DNA of 63,056 bases from assembly GCA_910585055.1 (NCBI GenBank), contig CAJUBY010000002.1, positions 1 through 63,056 of the forward strand, written 5' to 3'. Made by a program: the position numbers and the translations under genes. Under the pieces are notes generated by a model, which searched no databases, was not told the DNA's origin, and saw nothing but the letters and a program-made list of their open reading frames with translations. Each line of letters opens with the position of its first letter. Position 1 is the stretch's first letter. Origin of the DNA: an uncultured Christensenella sp. Lineage in GTDB: Bacteria > Bacillota > Clostridia > Christensenellales > Pumilibacteraceae. Of this stretch, positions 1 to 8,477 are shown piece by piece.

Positions 1-45
1 CGAACCACTCACTTGTAACAAGTAAACAATTCGGATTATACTCTT

Positions 46-92
46 TTGGTGCACCCAAAGAGACTCGAACTCCCAACCTTCTGGTCCGTAGC
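46..92. repeat. attL, tRNA-Arg 3'-half duplicate
   Basis: This copy matches 12097-12143 at 46 of 47 positions and corresponds to the anticodon loop through the CCA end of the tRNA-Arg gene, on the minus strand. The identity stops at position 93. The only difference is position 69 (A) versus 12120 (C). This copy would give the canonical T-loop TTCGAGT, so it probably carries the original chromosomal 3' end displaced by integration. Confidence 0.9.
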
Positions 93-133
93 GAGATACG
101 CCACGTTTTAAGATGTAATACGCAAGTCTTTGC

Positions 134-145
134 CCACTCGACACT
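134..145. promoter_or_regulatory. Candidate integrase arm site, left end
   Basis: The 12-mer CCACTCGACACT recurs with one change at 12002-12013 near the right end. A second shared word, TAAGTGTCAA, lies at 246-255 on the left and at 11942-11951 and 11954-11963 on the right. Words repeated only at the two ends of the element fit arm-type binding sites of a tyrosine integrase. That role is inferred. Confidence 0.4.
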
Positions 146-251
146 CAAACGGATCCTGCAAATATATGCTCGTTGCCCACAAACAGCCCGTATTTACAAG
201 CGGTTGACCACTACGAAACGATTTTTTACAAAACGATTGTCGAAATAAGTG

Positions 252-1376
252 TCAATTATCCGTTCTTTCTATAGTGCGGAACAGAGTATCGAGCTTTTTC
301 GCCTCGCTGAAACTCAATTCGCGGGTAACGTCGCTGTAAACGTCAGCAGTCGTTCGGATCTCGCTATGTCCCAACCACACTTGAACGACTTTTAACGGCA
401 CGCCGGCTTCCAACGCTCTTGTGGCAAAAGTATGCCGCAGGTCGTGCAACGTATGTCTTGCGCAATAAGTCTTAAACTTCCTGCCTACATACTCGGCTTT
501 GAAGTCGAACAGCTTACCAGATCGCGGCAAACTCGGCAACAATGCTTTTATGCCGTCGAATAACGGGATATATCTATCTGAAAGCTTTGTTTTCGTTCCA
601 CGTATATGAACGGTATTGTTAAGCTCGGATATATCTTCCGCAGTCATATTCAACGCTTCACTCAACCGACAGCCCGAATACAGGCAAAACGAATAGTAAT
701 ATTCGAGCGGCGAGCCTTTGATCTTAAACATGAAATCCGTTTGCTCGAGCACGGTAAGCGCAGTACCCTTATTACGTTCGGCTTTGCGGCTTTTTACCGC
801 CGACATGGGATTGTATGCGATCAACCGCTCCGCTACGGCTTGGCGGAACGCACCCGAAAGGATATTATATATATCCTCGCGTTTGCGGTCTGTCGGAACG
901 GCGGAAAGCAAGCGTTGGAGATCTATAGGTCGAACATCGGGCAAGGACTTATCCGTGACGTGCGGCTGAATATGCAGCTGTATATCCCGTTGCATTTGCT
1001 TATACGTTTTCGGCGCGACTTCGTTTTGCTTATATGTCGTGACGAAATCGCCGAGCCATGACAGCAGCGTATATTCCTTTACCGCATTATCCCGCTTTTC
1101 TATAGCGGCGTTGAGCTTGACAAGACACTCGTCGTATGTCCGAGCATATACGGAACGTTGCTTACCATTCTGCCAATACCGCCCCTCGAAGCGTTTGTCC
1201 TTGCGTTGTATTATGCAGCCTTCTTTGGGCTTTTTCCTGCGCGGTGTCATGATATGTATTCTATTCCTCCGTTCCTGTACTTCGATGTCGATGTCGTTCA
1301 ACAGCGTTACGAGTTTAAACGCCGTTCGGTTTAGCTGTTCGGCATACTGCCGTATCTGTTGTTCTTCGTCTGTCAT
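252..1376 (-). CDS. int: Tyrosine-type site-specific integrase
   Basis: A 374-residue phage integrase that catalyses recombination at the tRNA-Arg attachment site. The N-terminal part has an AP2-like arm-binding segment around residues 50-90 and a SAM-like core-binding domain around 100-190. The catalytic domain shows R237 (GCRLSE), H311 and R314 (HDLRH), H337 (LGHSEIRTT) and the nucleophile Y347, so the active site looks intact. The start is supported by a GGGAGGT ribosome binding site about nine bases upstream. The gene is terminal in the element, next to attL, as expected. It lies 47 bp downstream of rep in the same direction, so the two may share transcripts. Confidence 0.95.
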   Translation of the reverse strand: MTDEEQQIRQYAEQLNRTAFKLVTLLNDIDIEVQERRNRIHIMTPRRKKPKEGCIIQRKDKRFEGRYWQNGKQRSVYARTYDECLVKLNAAIEKRDNAVKEYTLLSWLGDFVTTYKQNEVAPKTYKQMQRDIQLHIQPHVTDKSLPDVRPIDLQRLLSAVPTDRKREDIYNILSGAFRQAVAERLIAYNPMSAVKSRKAERNKGTALTVLEQTDFMFKIKGSPLEYYYSFCLYSGCRLSEALNMTAEDISELNNTVHIRGTKTKLSDRYIPLFDGIKALLPSLPRSGKLFDFKAEYVGRKFKTYCARHTLHDLRHTFATRALEAGVPLKVVQVWLGHSEIRTTADVYSDVTRELSFSEAKKLDTLFRTIERTDN

Positions 1377-1423
1377 GTTACCGTACCTCCCGTTATTCGG
1401 TCAGTACAGTATATAGAAACATA

Positions 1424-2767
1424 TCAGAACGGAAAAGTATCGTCACGGTCGTCAAGATCGGAGACTATATCTTCCATAATAGCTTTCATGTACTTGAACG
1501 ACAGACGTTTGGAAATGACGGTCAATTTCTTTTTGTACACCTCGTCGGCTATCTGCTCAAGCGTCATATTCACGTCGACCTCGGGCTTCTCTTTCCTGTT
1601 GAGCAATATAAGCACCTTTTCGAACAGGATCTCCGCTGTCGGATCTGTCGGTTCGTCGTCGGTTTTCTTTTCCTCGTCGTAAAATATCCCGTAGCACTGC
1701 AGCATTTTGAACTTGTGCAGGATATCGTCTAACAACACAAACTGCTCGTACGTGCATACAGCCGAACCATCTTTGCTCATTTTCGTCGCGTATTTAAACA
1801 CTTCATGCCATGTATCGCCCTCGACGCAATCCATTGTTACGCTGTTGCCCAATTTGACCGAAGCTATATTTTTCACATTGACTCTCTTGCCGTTCATCAG
1901 CAAATAAAGTATCTTTTGCAAAAGGATTTCCAACTTCGAAAACTTGCGTACGAGCACGCCGTAACTGAAGCTGAAATTATTTATTTCCGTTTGCGGCAGA
2001 TCCAAGCCCTTTTTGAGCATGAACAGGCAGTGTATATGAGGGTGGTAATCGTTACGATTAATTACTATTTCGAAGCTGCGTATCGCGCCGACGAACCCGT
2101 ACTGCTCGAAATCTATTCCCTTGATTGTACCGCGGCCCTGAAAATAGCGTATTATTTTCTTAAAGCTGCTTTGCATTCTATCCAGCGTGCTTTTCAATGC
2201 CTCGCCCTTAACGTTCTTTACGGTAAATACGACATGGTATAGATCGTATGTCTTTAACAGTTCTTCGAACTTTACATGATATTCCATTAATCGCTTCGCT
2301 TGCTTTAAGTGATTGCACAGCCAACACCAACGGTTATGGCAATGAAATACGCGCTTGACGTTAAAATATCCGCTCTCTTTGTATCTATCCCCGAACCACG
2401 ATTTATGGCAATTACGTACGCGCTCGGACAGATCCGCAAATTTCTTGACATTCGTATTCGAATATCTTTGCATGTAATAGTCGGCATAATAGTTGTTGTA
2501 CTCGACCTTCTGCTGTACGTCCTCGAAATAAAAGTCTTTGAGCTTAACGTCGTCGGGTACTTCCGTTATAGGATCGCGGTTGAACTCATACTCGGCGTAA
2601 CGGTGCACCGCGAGTTCATGTTCCTGCTTCGCCTCAAGCCGCTCGAGTTCTTTTTCTTGGATAACATTACGTCGGCGTACTTGAGATTTATGTAATATGT
2701 TTTGATTTGTGCGCTTCTTTTCGTGTTCGGATAAAAAGTCGGCATAGCGTTCGTGTCTGTCTTGCAT
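1424..2767 (-). CDS. rep: Rolling-circle replication initiator (Rep_1-type HUH endonuclease)
   Basis: A 447-residue replication protein. It has a motif-1-like HVVFTVKNV stretch, the metal-binding HUH motif HPHIHCLF near residues 242-249, and a motif-3 segment (EVFKYATKMSKD) whose tyrosine near residue 326 should make the covalent 5'-phosphotyrosyl link. A Cys/His-rich segment (CHNRWCWLC) lies before motif 1, as in plasmid Rep_1 proteins. The ATG at 2767 is preferred over an in-frame ATG at 2785 because GGAG lies seven bases before it. Directly upstream is a roughly 0.9-kb non-coding block with hairpins and repeats that is the best candidate origin. The role is to nick the double-strand origin and drive rolling-circle synthesis of single-stranded phage DNA. 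Confidence 0.88.
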   Translation of the reverse strand: MQDRHERYADFLSEHEKKRTNQNILHKSQVRRRNVIQEKELERLEAKQEHELAVHRYAEYEFNRDPITEVPDDVKLKDFYFEDVQQKVEYNNYYADYYMQRYSNTNVKKFADLSERVRNCHKSWFGDRYKESGYFNVKRVFHCHNRWCWLCNHLKQAKRLMEYHVKFEELLKTYDLYHVVFTVKNVKGEALKSTLDRMQSSFKKIIRYFQGRGTIKGIDFEQYGFVGAIRSFEIVINRNDYHPHIHCLFMLKKGLDLPQTEINNFSFSYGVLVRKFSKLEILLQKILYLLMNGKRVNVKNIASVKLGNSVTMDCVEGDTWHEVFKYATKMSKDGSAVCTYEQFVLLDDILHKFKMLQCYGIFYDEEKKTDDEPTDPTAEILFEKVLILLNRKEKPEVDVNMTLEQIADEVYKKKLTVISKRLSFKYMKAIMEDIVSDLDDRDDTFPF

Positions 2768-2828
2768 GTTTTCACTCCATAACAACTGCGTGACAACTTA
2801 ATTCTAATATATCAAGAGGTTGCCCTTC

Positions 2829-2845
2829 GCCGCGCTGCGCGCGGC
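2829..2845. other. GC hairpin in the putative origin
   Basis: GCCGCGC, TGC, GCGCGGC forms a perfect 7-bp stem with a three-base loop, 62 bases upstream of the rep start codon. In single-stranded phage DNA it would fold very stably. It may act as a nick-site cruciform, a primer site or a transcription signal. Its function is unknown. Confidence 0.5.
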
Positions 2846-2866
2846 TCGGTCAACCTGTATCGGGTA

Positions 2867-2907
2867 GCAACGGCGCGGCGGGGCAAGCCTGTCGCCTGCG
2901 CCGTTGC
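2867..2907. other. Long hairpin, candidate packaging or origin signal
   Basis: GCAACGGCGC (2867-2876) pairs perfectly with GCGCCGTTGC (2898-2907). Four further inner pairs (GGCG 2877-2880 with CGCC 2893-2896) add to the stem with one bulged T, giving about 14 bp around a 12-base loop. A single imperfect long hairpin in the non-coding region is the form of the Ff-phage packaging signal and of rolling-circle origins. The function is inferred from position and structure. Confidence 0.5.
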
Positions 2908-3476
2908 CTGTGGGTTCGCGTTGCGTTCGTTTTGCTACGCAGTTCTCGCCCGTGCTTCGGCGCGGACAATGTTTGCGTTAGCTACCGCGCTTCGCTTGCT
3001 TGGCGTGTTCACGGCAGCACGGTTTCGTGCCTCAACAGTGCAGCCGATCACGCGCTTTCGCCGATCGGAGATCGGAGCTATCGCCTGTCCGTAACGGTCT
3101 GTCGTGCGTGCTCTCGTGCGTTTCCGGCGCCTCGAGCGTTCGTTGTGCTTTTCTTTTCGGTTGCCGTTGCCTAATACGCCGTCAAGCACCTTTCGCGGCA
3201 TAAACCGCTCGCAAGCTCGCTATTTATTCCACGATGTGCTTGACTGCGTATTTTCTGCGGCGTGCTTTTGCGCTGCCGAAAGCAACTCAAAAGATAGGTA
3301 TTTTTCGGGTCGCTTTCGGTCGCGCGAGTGTACGCCGCAGAACCGTCAACTGCTGCCCGAGTGTTCAGCTTTTCATTTTGCCTCTGCAATCTAAAAGATA
3401 GGCGATCACACTTCGTGCTTTGCTTTTTTCTCTTTTTCTTTCGCTCCTTTCCGCCCTGATCGGCGGCGCAGCTGCG

Positions 3477-3593
3477 TGACTCCGGTCCTTGACGACGTTC
3501 CGTGACACCGTTGATTGACTCAGATCGTTATGCCGGCTCTTTAACGCAGCTTGTTGACCACAGTCGTTGACCTCGTTTTTTTGCTTGACTTTT
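3477..3593. repeat. 13-bp repeat array A (39-bp higher-order period)
   Basis: At least eight consecutive 13-bp units start at 3477, 3490, 3503, 3516, 3529, 3542, 3555 and 3568. Most begin TGAC or TAAC and carry CG at about position seven. Units of the form TGACTCCGGTC or close variants recur every 39 bp (3477, 3516, 3555). The array ends in a T-rich run. A second array with the same units lies at 9504-9607. The regular register suggests a protein-binding iteron array, for Rep or a partition or regulatory protein. Confidence 0.7.
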
Positions 3594-3664
3594 GTTTTGA
3601 GGCGGTGTATACTGTTCTTAAGAGTTGTTGGTAACCTTGTTTTCAAGGCACAGCCGAAAGGGCA

Positions 3665-3696
3665 AAACAGACAACTCTTTTTTTATTTGTCTGTTT
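3665..3696 (-). terminator. Hairpin at end of the phage late operon
   Basis: AAACAGACAA (3665-3674) and TTGTCTGTTT (3687-3696) form a perfect 10-bp stem with a 12-base A/T-rich loop. It overlaps the stop codon of the last late gene. On the minus strand it is followed by TTTTG, so it could act as a weak intrinsic terminator. It could equally be a hairpin of the single-stranded genome. Confidence 0.45.
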
Positions 3697-4165
3697 TATC
3701 GTCTTTATAATTATTTTTATCGTAACGCTGCTTTAAGTGTTCGGGCATGCTTAAGTCTTTATTATGCGGCGAGAACAGTCGCTTGGGCAATTTTTGCGGA
3801 CGTTTTAAATACATCGGATCACTGTCTGTCGGGTCGGGGTTCGGCATGATTTCCTCATAATCACTGTTTTCCGAATGAGTTGCTTCTCGATGTACATACC
3901 CGTCAACAAGCTTCTTTTTCTTTTTATCCATTGCCTTATCCTCGTCTATCACCAACGTAGTTCGGTGTTTACTTATTTTCAATCTCGCCCAAAACGGAAA
4001 TTCGGTCGGAAACGTCTTCGGCGTTTTCGACTGATCGGTGACCTTCGACGGTTCCTTCTTTTCCTTTGCCGCTTTTATGGCATAGCTCCGACGTATAGCA
4101 CGCTTTTGCGCTTCAGACTTACACTTGCGCGGCGGAAGGTTATTATCGTTATTATTCTTGCTCAT
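3683..4165 (-). CDS. Hypothetical phage protein, highly charged
   Basis: A 160-residue, lysine-rich hydrophilic protein with no signal peptide or membrane segment and no domain I recognise. The start at 4165 is chosen over 4174 because the ATG is embedded in the end of the upstream gene (the two overlap by 14 bases), a typical coupled arrangement. It is the last gene of the run starting at 8993 and is followed by a hairpin and the repeat-containing non-coding region. The basic N-terminal half could bind nucleic acid. Its place after the Zot-like gene suggests a morphogenesis accessory or DNA-packaging role, but that is only positional. Confidence 0.6.
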   Translation of the reverse strand: MSKNNNDNNLPPRKCKSEAQKRAIRRSYAIKAAKEKKEPSKVTDQSKTPKTFPTEFPFWARLKISKHRTTLVIDEDKAMDKKKKKLVDGYVHREATHSENSDYEEIMPNPDPTDSDPMYLKRPQKLPKRLFSPHNKDLSMPEHLKQRYDKNNYKDDKTDK

Positions 4166-4496
4166 CGCCGTCACCGTTCCCGTCTTGCATTTGCTTAAGC
4201 AGCTTCTCGCGCTCGCGTTGAGCTATAAGTTCGGGCAAACGTTCTCTATACCATTTCTGGTATTCCTTGTCCGTGCCGCCCACCTTCTTGTACATCGCTT
4301 TCTGCGCTTTGTAAAGCTGCTTGTACACCTTGTCTACATAACCCTGCGGCACATAGTCGGCGGTATCCAACGTCAATGCGTACGACTGAAAAAAACGCGC
4401 ATGCAGCTCGTCGAGCAAGTCGTTTTTGTTGTAGTTTATTTTTTCGTTCGGGTTCATGTCCGACGGTTCATTTTGTTTCTTTCTTCGGAACAGCAT
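4152..4496 (-). CDS. Hypothetical phage protein
   Basis: A 114-residue hydrophilic protein with a predicted helical, charged C-terminus ending in an acidic tail (DGNGDGDEQE). It has no membrane segment and no recognisable domain. It overlaps the 3' end of the Zot-like gene by 29 bases and the start of the next gene by 14 bases, so the three are almost certainly co-translated. The tight linkage to the assembly ATPase suggests an assembly cofactor. I cannot assign a function from sequence. Confidence 0.65.
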   Translation of the reverse strand: MLFRRKKQNEPSDMNPNEKINYNKNDLLDELHARFFQSYALTLDTADYVPQGYVDKVYKQLYKAQKAMYKKVGGTDKEYQKWYRERLPELIAQREREKLLKQMQDGNGDGDEQE

Positions 4497-5319
4497 TTTT
4501 GGCTTTGTCGCCCTCCTTTATATAAAAGTTGTTCGGCAGCTCGTCATCGAAATCCTTAAGAAACTTGACATACCCGTCAAAGCTCTCGTCCGTCGGCTCG
4601 CCCTGTTTGTAGTCTATATCGTCCTTGAAATGCCCGTCGTAAAACTTCGGCTTGCATGATCGGCTGTCGTAGCACCGAAACACATTGTATTCGGCAGTGA
4701 CGGTTTCCTCGGTATAACAGTCACTGTCTTTTTTGCCGCTCGACATGTATCTGTCGAACATCTGACTGTTCGGGATCCTGCGTATTTTCCATTGCAAGCG
4801 GCACGGCTGTCCCAATCGATCATAGTCAATATGCAACTCGACTATCTCTACGAACTGCGCAAGCTCGCGGATATTTACGTCGATTAACATCGGGCGCTGC
4901 GTGTCGAGGAATATATCCAAATTGTTATGTCCGTGCTGCTCGTACCAACGGCTTTGCCAATCGGGAAAATATCTGCTCATGCGACTGTTAAGATACTTCT
5001 GCGCTTCTGTAACGAATATTGCCTCATACGGAAGGTTGAAATGCGTTTTGACGTATTCGTTTGAAAAGCCGAGGCGGTACGGATTGATCCGTCTGTTACG
5101 CCTCGGACTGTATCCGAACCTGCGCAGCACTATATCGTAATTAGCCGACACGCAATGCTCGGGGATCGTCTTTATATTCTTAAAGCCTGCAGCCGTTTTC
5201 TGCAGGAGCTCTGTTTGCATGGCTTTATTGCGTCGACGGTCGTATGCGTACAGGTTTGCCGTATGCGTCATGAAACACGTCTTGCCCGTACGAGGCGGTG
5301 CAAATATTATAGTTATCAT
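4468..5319 (-). CDS. zot: Zot-like filamentous phage morphogenesis ATPase (pI-like)
   Basis: A 283-residue P-loop ATPase of the zonular-occludens-toxin family, which in filamentous phages is the inner-membrane motor that extrudes virions. It begins with a beta strand and Walker A (FAPPRTGKT, residues 6-14). A Walker-B-like strand (AIFVTEAQKYL, 100-110) ends in TEAQ rather than DE, and a conserved strand DIFLDTQRP (135-143) matches the family sensor region. Unlike proteobacterial pI it lacks an obvious central transmembrane helix. The neighbouring 478-residue protein, whose stop codon overlaps this start (ATGA), ends with two membrane helices and may supply the membrane anchor. The family call is good; extrusion through a Gram-positive envelope is inferred. 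Confidence 0.8.
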   Translation of the reverse strand: MITIIFAPPRTGKTCFMTHTANLYAYDRRRNKAMQTELLQKTAAGFKNIKTIPEHCVSANYDIVLRRFGYSPRRNRRINPYRLGFSNEYVKTHFNLPYEAIFVTEAQKYLNSRMSRYFPDWQSRWYEQHGHNNLDIFLDTQRPMLIDVNIRELAQFVEIVELHIDYDRLGQPCRLQWKIRRIPNSQMFDRYMSSGKKDSDCYTEETVTAEYNVFRCYDSRSCKPKFYDGHFKDDIDYKQGEPTDESFDGYVKFLKDFDDELPNNFYIKEGDKAKNAVPKKETK

Positions 5320-6752
5320 GCCGCTTTTTCCGCCCGTCGGTCTTTGATTTTATTAACGACCCACTTGACGAACCGCACAGGCAACAGCACGAGCCAAACA
5401 AGACCTTTAACAAGCCATTTAAGGCACATTAAGATAAAGCTTAATATTGTCGGCATAAACGGCATTAGTACGATCAAAAAGAGAACACCCAATACCACAA
5501 TCAAGATCCAATACAAATTTTTCGAAATACCGTCGCCGAGCCTGGCAAAAAACGCGCCTATTTTATTAAAGAAATCTGTTACTTTATCCCAAAAACTACG
5601 CTTGGTGTTGCCATTTCCTTTATTCCAATTGACCGGATACGGATCGCTCGTTATTTTATCGTCAACGACACCTATATCGTAAACAACACCGTCCGAAGAA
5701 AAATTAAGCTGTAAAACCGATACTTCGGAATGCTTAACGTATTTATAAATATTAGAAGCAACCGCTCCCAAGTTCGGAACGATCAATTCAAAATTCGTAA
5801 CCGAATAACTCAACACCCATTGTTTTTCTTTGATTTTATCTTTAACTTCGGAACGCAAAGTTTCTTTTTCCAAGAACTCCGGAACCGTTTCAATTCCGTA
5901 CCATGAATGCCCCCATTCTTCAACATACTCGAGATTATTGTCAAACAATTCATCTCGTAATATTTTAACCGTGACCGGAGGATCTACCGTTATATCGCCT
6001 ATATCGCCGATATTTGACACATAGAGCGCTGTTGCTGCGACATAAGTAACATCGGCGGAAATAATGTCGTCTATATCTCTATCCGTCGAGAACGCTATAA
6101 AATGACGGTCGATACTATTAATAAATATATTTTCGCCGTCCATATATCGCAACGTGCCGTCGAACCTGTCTGTCACCGTTACGATGTCATTCACTCGGCA
6201 AGCATATTTCAATTCGTCGGAAGCCGAAGTCGTGACTGTCCACAACTGTCCGACACTGTATGATTTTTCATTTACAGTAACGCCGGCACCGGGATCGCCG
6301 TCTACCGTCTTGTTATACGTTCTGTATATACTCGAAATGTCGTAATGCCTGACAGCCGTATCCGAAACGATCAACCCGTTCACCTTATATTTCATTACGG
6401 CGGACTGCGAAGCTAACAGCGTCAACGTATAATTCCGACGGTCCGATGTATCCGTCGCTATATTTATCGATGTCGCAATTATATTTTTACTGCCGGCATT
6501 CGGTTGGTACACATAAACAACTATACCGTTATTCACGTCTTCGGCGAGTTGGATCACGCTCACCGAATAATCGTCGGCGATTATAGGATATTTCGACATA
6601 TCCAATCCGGTATCCGCGAAATCATCGATAACTCCGTTATCTTCCGCTCTTGCGACAGTAACGCCGCAAAACATCATAACTATACTTATTACCGCACATA
6701 CGGCTAACGAGACAAGCCGTTTAAGCCTGCCGCGTACTACTCTTATTTTCAT
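5316..6752 (-). CDS. Exported phage membrane protein, candidate minor coat/assembly protein
   Basis: A 478-residue protein with a signal peptide (basic MKIRVVRGRLKR, hydrophobic core, ARA cleavage motif near residue 36). A beta-rich extracellular domain of about 370 residues follows. The end has two closely spaced transmembrane helices (about 412-432 and 434-460) and a basic cytoplasmic tail. The ATG at 6752 is preferred over an upstream in-frame start because it creates the signal peptide and follows AGGCGGTG. Translation is coupled to the Zot-like gene through an ATGA overlap. In filamentous phages the gene before the pI ATPase usually encodes a coat or assembly protein, so a pVI- or pIII-like role fits. 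No sequence family is recognised. Confidence 0.7.
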   Translation of the reverse strand: MKIRVVRGRLKRLVSLAVCAVISIVMMFCGVTVARAEDNGVIDDFADTGLDMSKYPIIADDYSVSVIQLAEDVNNGIVVYVYQPNAGSKNIIATSINIATDTSDRRNYTLTLLASQSAVMKYKVNGLIVSDTAVRHYDISSIYRTYNKTVDGDPGAGVTVNEKSYSVGQLWTVTTSASDELKYACRVNDIVTVTDRFDGTLRYMDGENIFINSIDRHFIAFSTDRDIDDIISADVTYVAATALYVSNIGDIGDITVDPPVTVKILRDELFDNNLEYVEEWGHSWYGIETVPEFLEKETLRSEVKDKIKEKQWVLSYSVTNFELIVPNLGAVASNIYKYVKHSEVSVLQLNFSSDGVVYDIGVVDDKITSDPYPVNWNKGNGNTKRSFWDKVTDFFNKIGAFFARLGDGISKNLYWILIVVLGVLFLIVLMPFMPTILSFILMCLKWLVKGLVWLVLLPVRFVKWVVNKIKDRRAEKAA

Positions 6753-6762
6753 ACTACACCGC

Positions 6763-8382
6763 CTAATTCTTATGTTTCTTGCGTACTGCAATAAATACGG
6801 TAAACATCGCAAATATGCCCACAAGTATAAAACAAGGGATAAGCACATACCAACGATTTTGTTCCCACCAAGTCAGCGGACGATCGGTGACTTGCTTATC
6901 CGACAGACGTGCATATATGGTCGTATCGCTATGTATTATATCGTCGGACTTGACCGCAACCGAATACCCGTTATCCAGATACCAACCGCCGAATACTTTA
7001 CCCGGAACTTTTACTTCGTAGAGATAATCCGAGATCTTACGGTTCGATTCTACGAGTTGCGTTATTACGCTGCCGTTAACGTAGAAATTCAACGCTACCA
7101 GTTCGGATATATTATTGCTCGCGTTGAACGCCGTCATTTGCTTTGATGTTGACGATCCGACTGCGTTACCTATAGCTCTGACACGAAATAAATGCTCGCC
7201 GACAGTAATCGGTTTTTCCGACAGATCCATTGACGTCCGGGTTGTTGTGCCCAGACTTGTACTGTCCATAAATACCGCGTATCCGACTGCATCGGGAACT
7301 TCGTTCCATAGAAGCGATCCGGAATCCAGTCGAATATCCGTAGGAGTAGAAAGCTTACTTATACCGAAATACGATGAAATCGGTAATGAATACGAATGAA
7401 AATAAAATCGAGCGTCATACGGCTCCGGAACCTTCAAAGTAAGATCCGCAGACACACGGTAATTACCGAGTCGATCGGAAAAATCCAATCGAGATAAATA
7501 CAATGTGTATATATTATTGAATACGGAAACTTTATCCCCATACTCTTCCGCTCCGTAATCTGCGACATACTCTTCCGTTCCGTCATCGGACACTTTATAA
7601 AACGAATAACGATACGAATAATCGACCGAATAGTTCCCCAATGTCAAAACACCGGAAAGATTATCCCTGAAAAGATAGCTCGGACCGCTTTCGTCGTCAA
7701 CATCATAAATAAACGACATTTCCGACGACGGACGAATAAAAAAGAAAAACCGTGTATCGCTGTTTATGTATTCGCCCGTAGCAGCATTATATACGGCTAT
7801 ACCGATAACGGTTTCGTTTTGATGATCCGCACCGAGCGCGGACTCCGGCAGAAAGGCGTCATACCAATGTCCGGAAGAACTTTTTGTCTGTTCGAGATTA
7901 TAGCCGTCGATTATGCTATAATCGGCTTGAGATGACAATTCTGTCCATGCACCATCGCTGAATATAGCTACGAAATTCGTAAGATCATAGACCAAAACAG
8001 ATAAAACATAAGACGATGAAGGATATACTATATCCGAATATCCACATAATGAAGTTATATTAAAACCGCGGACGCCGTCTTTTTCGATATAAGCGACACC
8101 GCCGATTGCCGGCATTTTCTTTACCTCAATAGTCGCTGTACCGTCGTCGCTGTCATGGAGTAGACCGTTATTATACGACATTACAGTCATTCCGCTTTGC
8201 TCCGATTTCGGAGTTTCCGCTTTTTTAGTCGCTACCGGCTTGCCCTTGCCCCAATAGTCGAACCATTCGTTACCGTTCCAATTTTTAAAGCCGCTCGTTG
8301 CAACCGCGAAAAAGACCACTATTCCGGCTATAAAGCCGATCAGGATCATTCGCCACAGTGTTTTTGCGCCTATTCTTGTCAT
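6763..8382 (-). CDS. Phage surface protein with FN3-like and InlB-type repeats (candidate pIII-like adhesin)
   Basis: A 539-residue protein. It has an N-terminal hydrophobic signal-anchor (about residues 12-32), a long beta-rich exposed region, a fibronectin-III-like module near 345-422, an InlB B-repeat (Flg_new) near 430-495 with the signature GGWYLDNGYS, and a C-terminal membrane helix (about 511-532) followed by RKKHKN. The start follows AAGGAG. Anchoring at the C-terminus with exposed adhesion modules mirrors pIII-type receptor-binding proteins of filamentous phages. A role in host attachment or virion release is inferred. It is the second gene of the late operon, 11 bp before the next gene. 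Confidence 0.72.
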   Translation of the reverse strand: MTRIGAKTLWRMILIGFIAGIVVFFAVATSGFKNWNGNEWFDYWGKGKPVATKKAETPKSEQSGMTVMSYNNGLLHDSDDGTATIEVKKMPAIGGVAYIEKDGVRGFNITSLCGYSDIVYPSSSYVLSVLVYDLTNFVAIFSDGAWTELSSQADYSIIDGYNLEQTKSSSGHWYDAFLPESALGADHQNETVIGIAVYNAATGEYINSDTRFFFFIRPSSEMSFIYDVDDESGPSYLFRDNLSGVLTLGNYSVDYSYRYSFYKVSDDGTEEYVADYGAEEYGDKVSVFNNIYTLYLSRLDFSDRLGNYRVSADLTLKVPEPYDARFYFHSYSLPISSYFGISKLSTPTDIRLDSGSLLWNEVPDAVGYAVFMDSTSLGTTTRTSMDLSEKPITVGEHLFRVRAIGNAVGSSTSKQMTAFNASNNISELVALNFYVNGSVITQLVESNRKISDYLYEVKVPGKVFGGWYLDNGYSVAVKSDDIIHSDTTIYARLSDKQVTDRPLTWWEQNRWYVLIPCFILVGIFAMFTVFIAVRKKHKN

Positions 8383-8415
8383 GTTGTTTTACTCCTTTTT
8401 GCTTATTTATGGATA

Positions 8416-8441
8416 TAGGCGCAGTCGATAAACCGCACCTA
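8416..8441 (-). other. Intercistronic hairpin between two late genes
   Basis: TAGGCGCAG and CCGCACCTA (9 bp including G-U pairs on the RNA) flank an eight-base loop in the 95-bp gap before the FN3/InlB-repeat gene. No T-run follows. It may tune relative expression of the upstream and downstream genes, as the attenuator between Ff genes VIII and III does. The rest of the gap shows nothing. Confidence 0.4.
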
Positions 8442-8477
8442 TTTCGCTTGGATCTCACAAGCTCGTCAGTCCATTTA

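Larger units (their letters stand above)
2768..3682. other. Non-coding origin/packaging region upstream of rep
   Basis: About 0.9 kb without a believable gene. Open frames here on both strands are low-complexity and lack ribosome binding sites. The block is visibly GC-rich at 2815-3200 compared with the rest of the prophage. It holds a 7-bp hairpin at 2829-2845, a long hairpin at 2867-2907, an array of 13-bp repeats at 3477-3593, and a hairpin at the end of the preceding gene at 3665-3696. The position between the morphogenesis genes and rep is where filamentous phages keep their intergenic origin and packaging signal. That function is inferred. Confidence 0.55.

Noticed and set aside
3477..3593. 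Reading the 13-bp arrays as a CRISPR
   Set aside because: Units are contiguous without unique spacers, and no cas genes are present.
2932..3646. Several 80-100-residue open frames in the GC-rich prophage non-coding block
   Set aside because: They overlap each other on both strands, are rich in Arg/Ser/Ala typical of random GC-rich frames, have no ribosome binding sites and no signal peptide or membrane helix expected of a coat protein.
6753..6848. Longer start for the 478-residue phage membrane protein
   Set aside because: The upstream in-frame start would overlap the previous gene by more than 80 bases and would hide a clear signal peptide behind a 32-residue extension.
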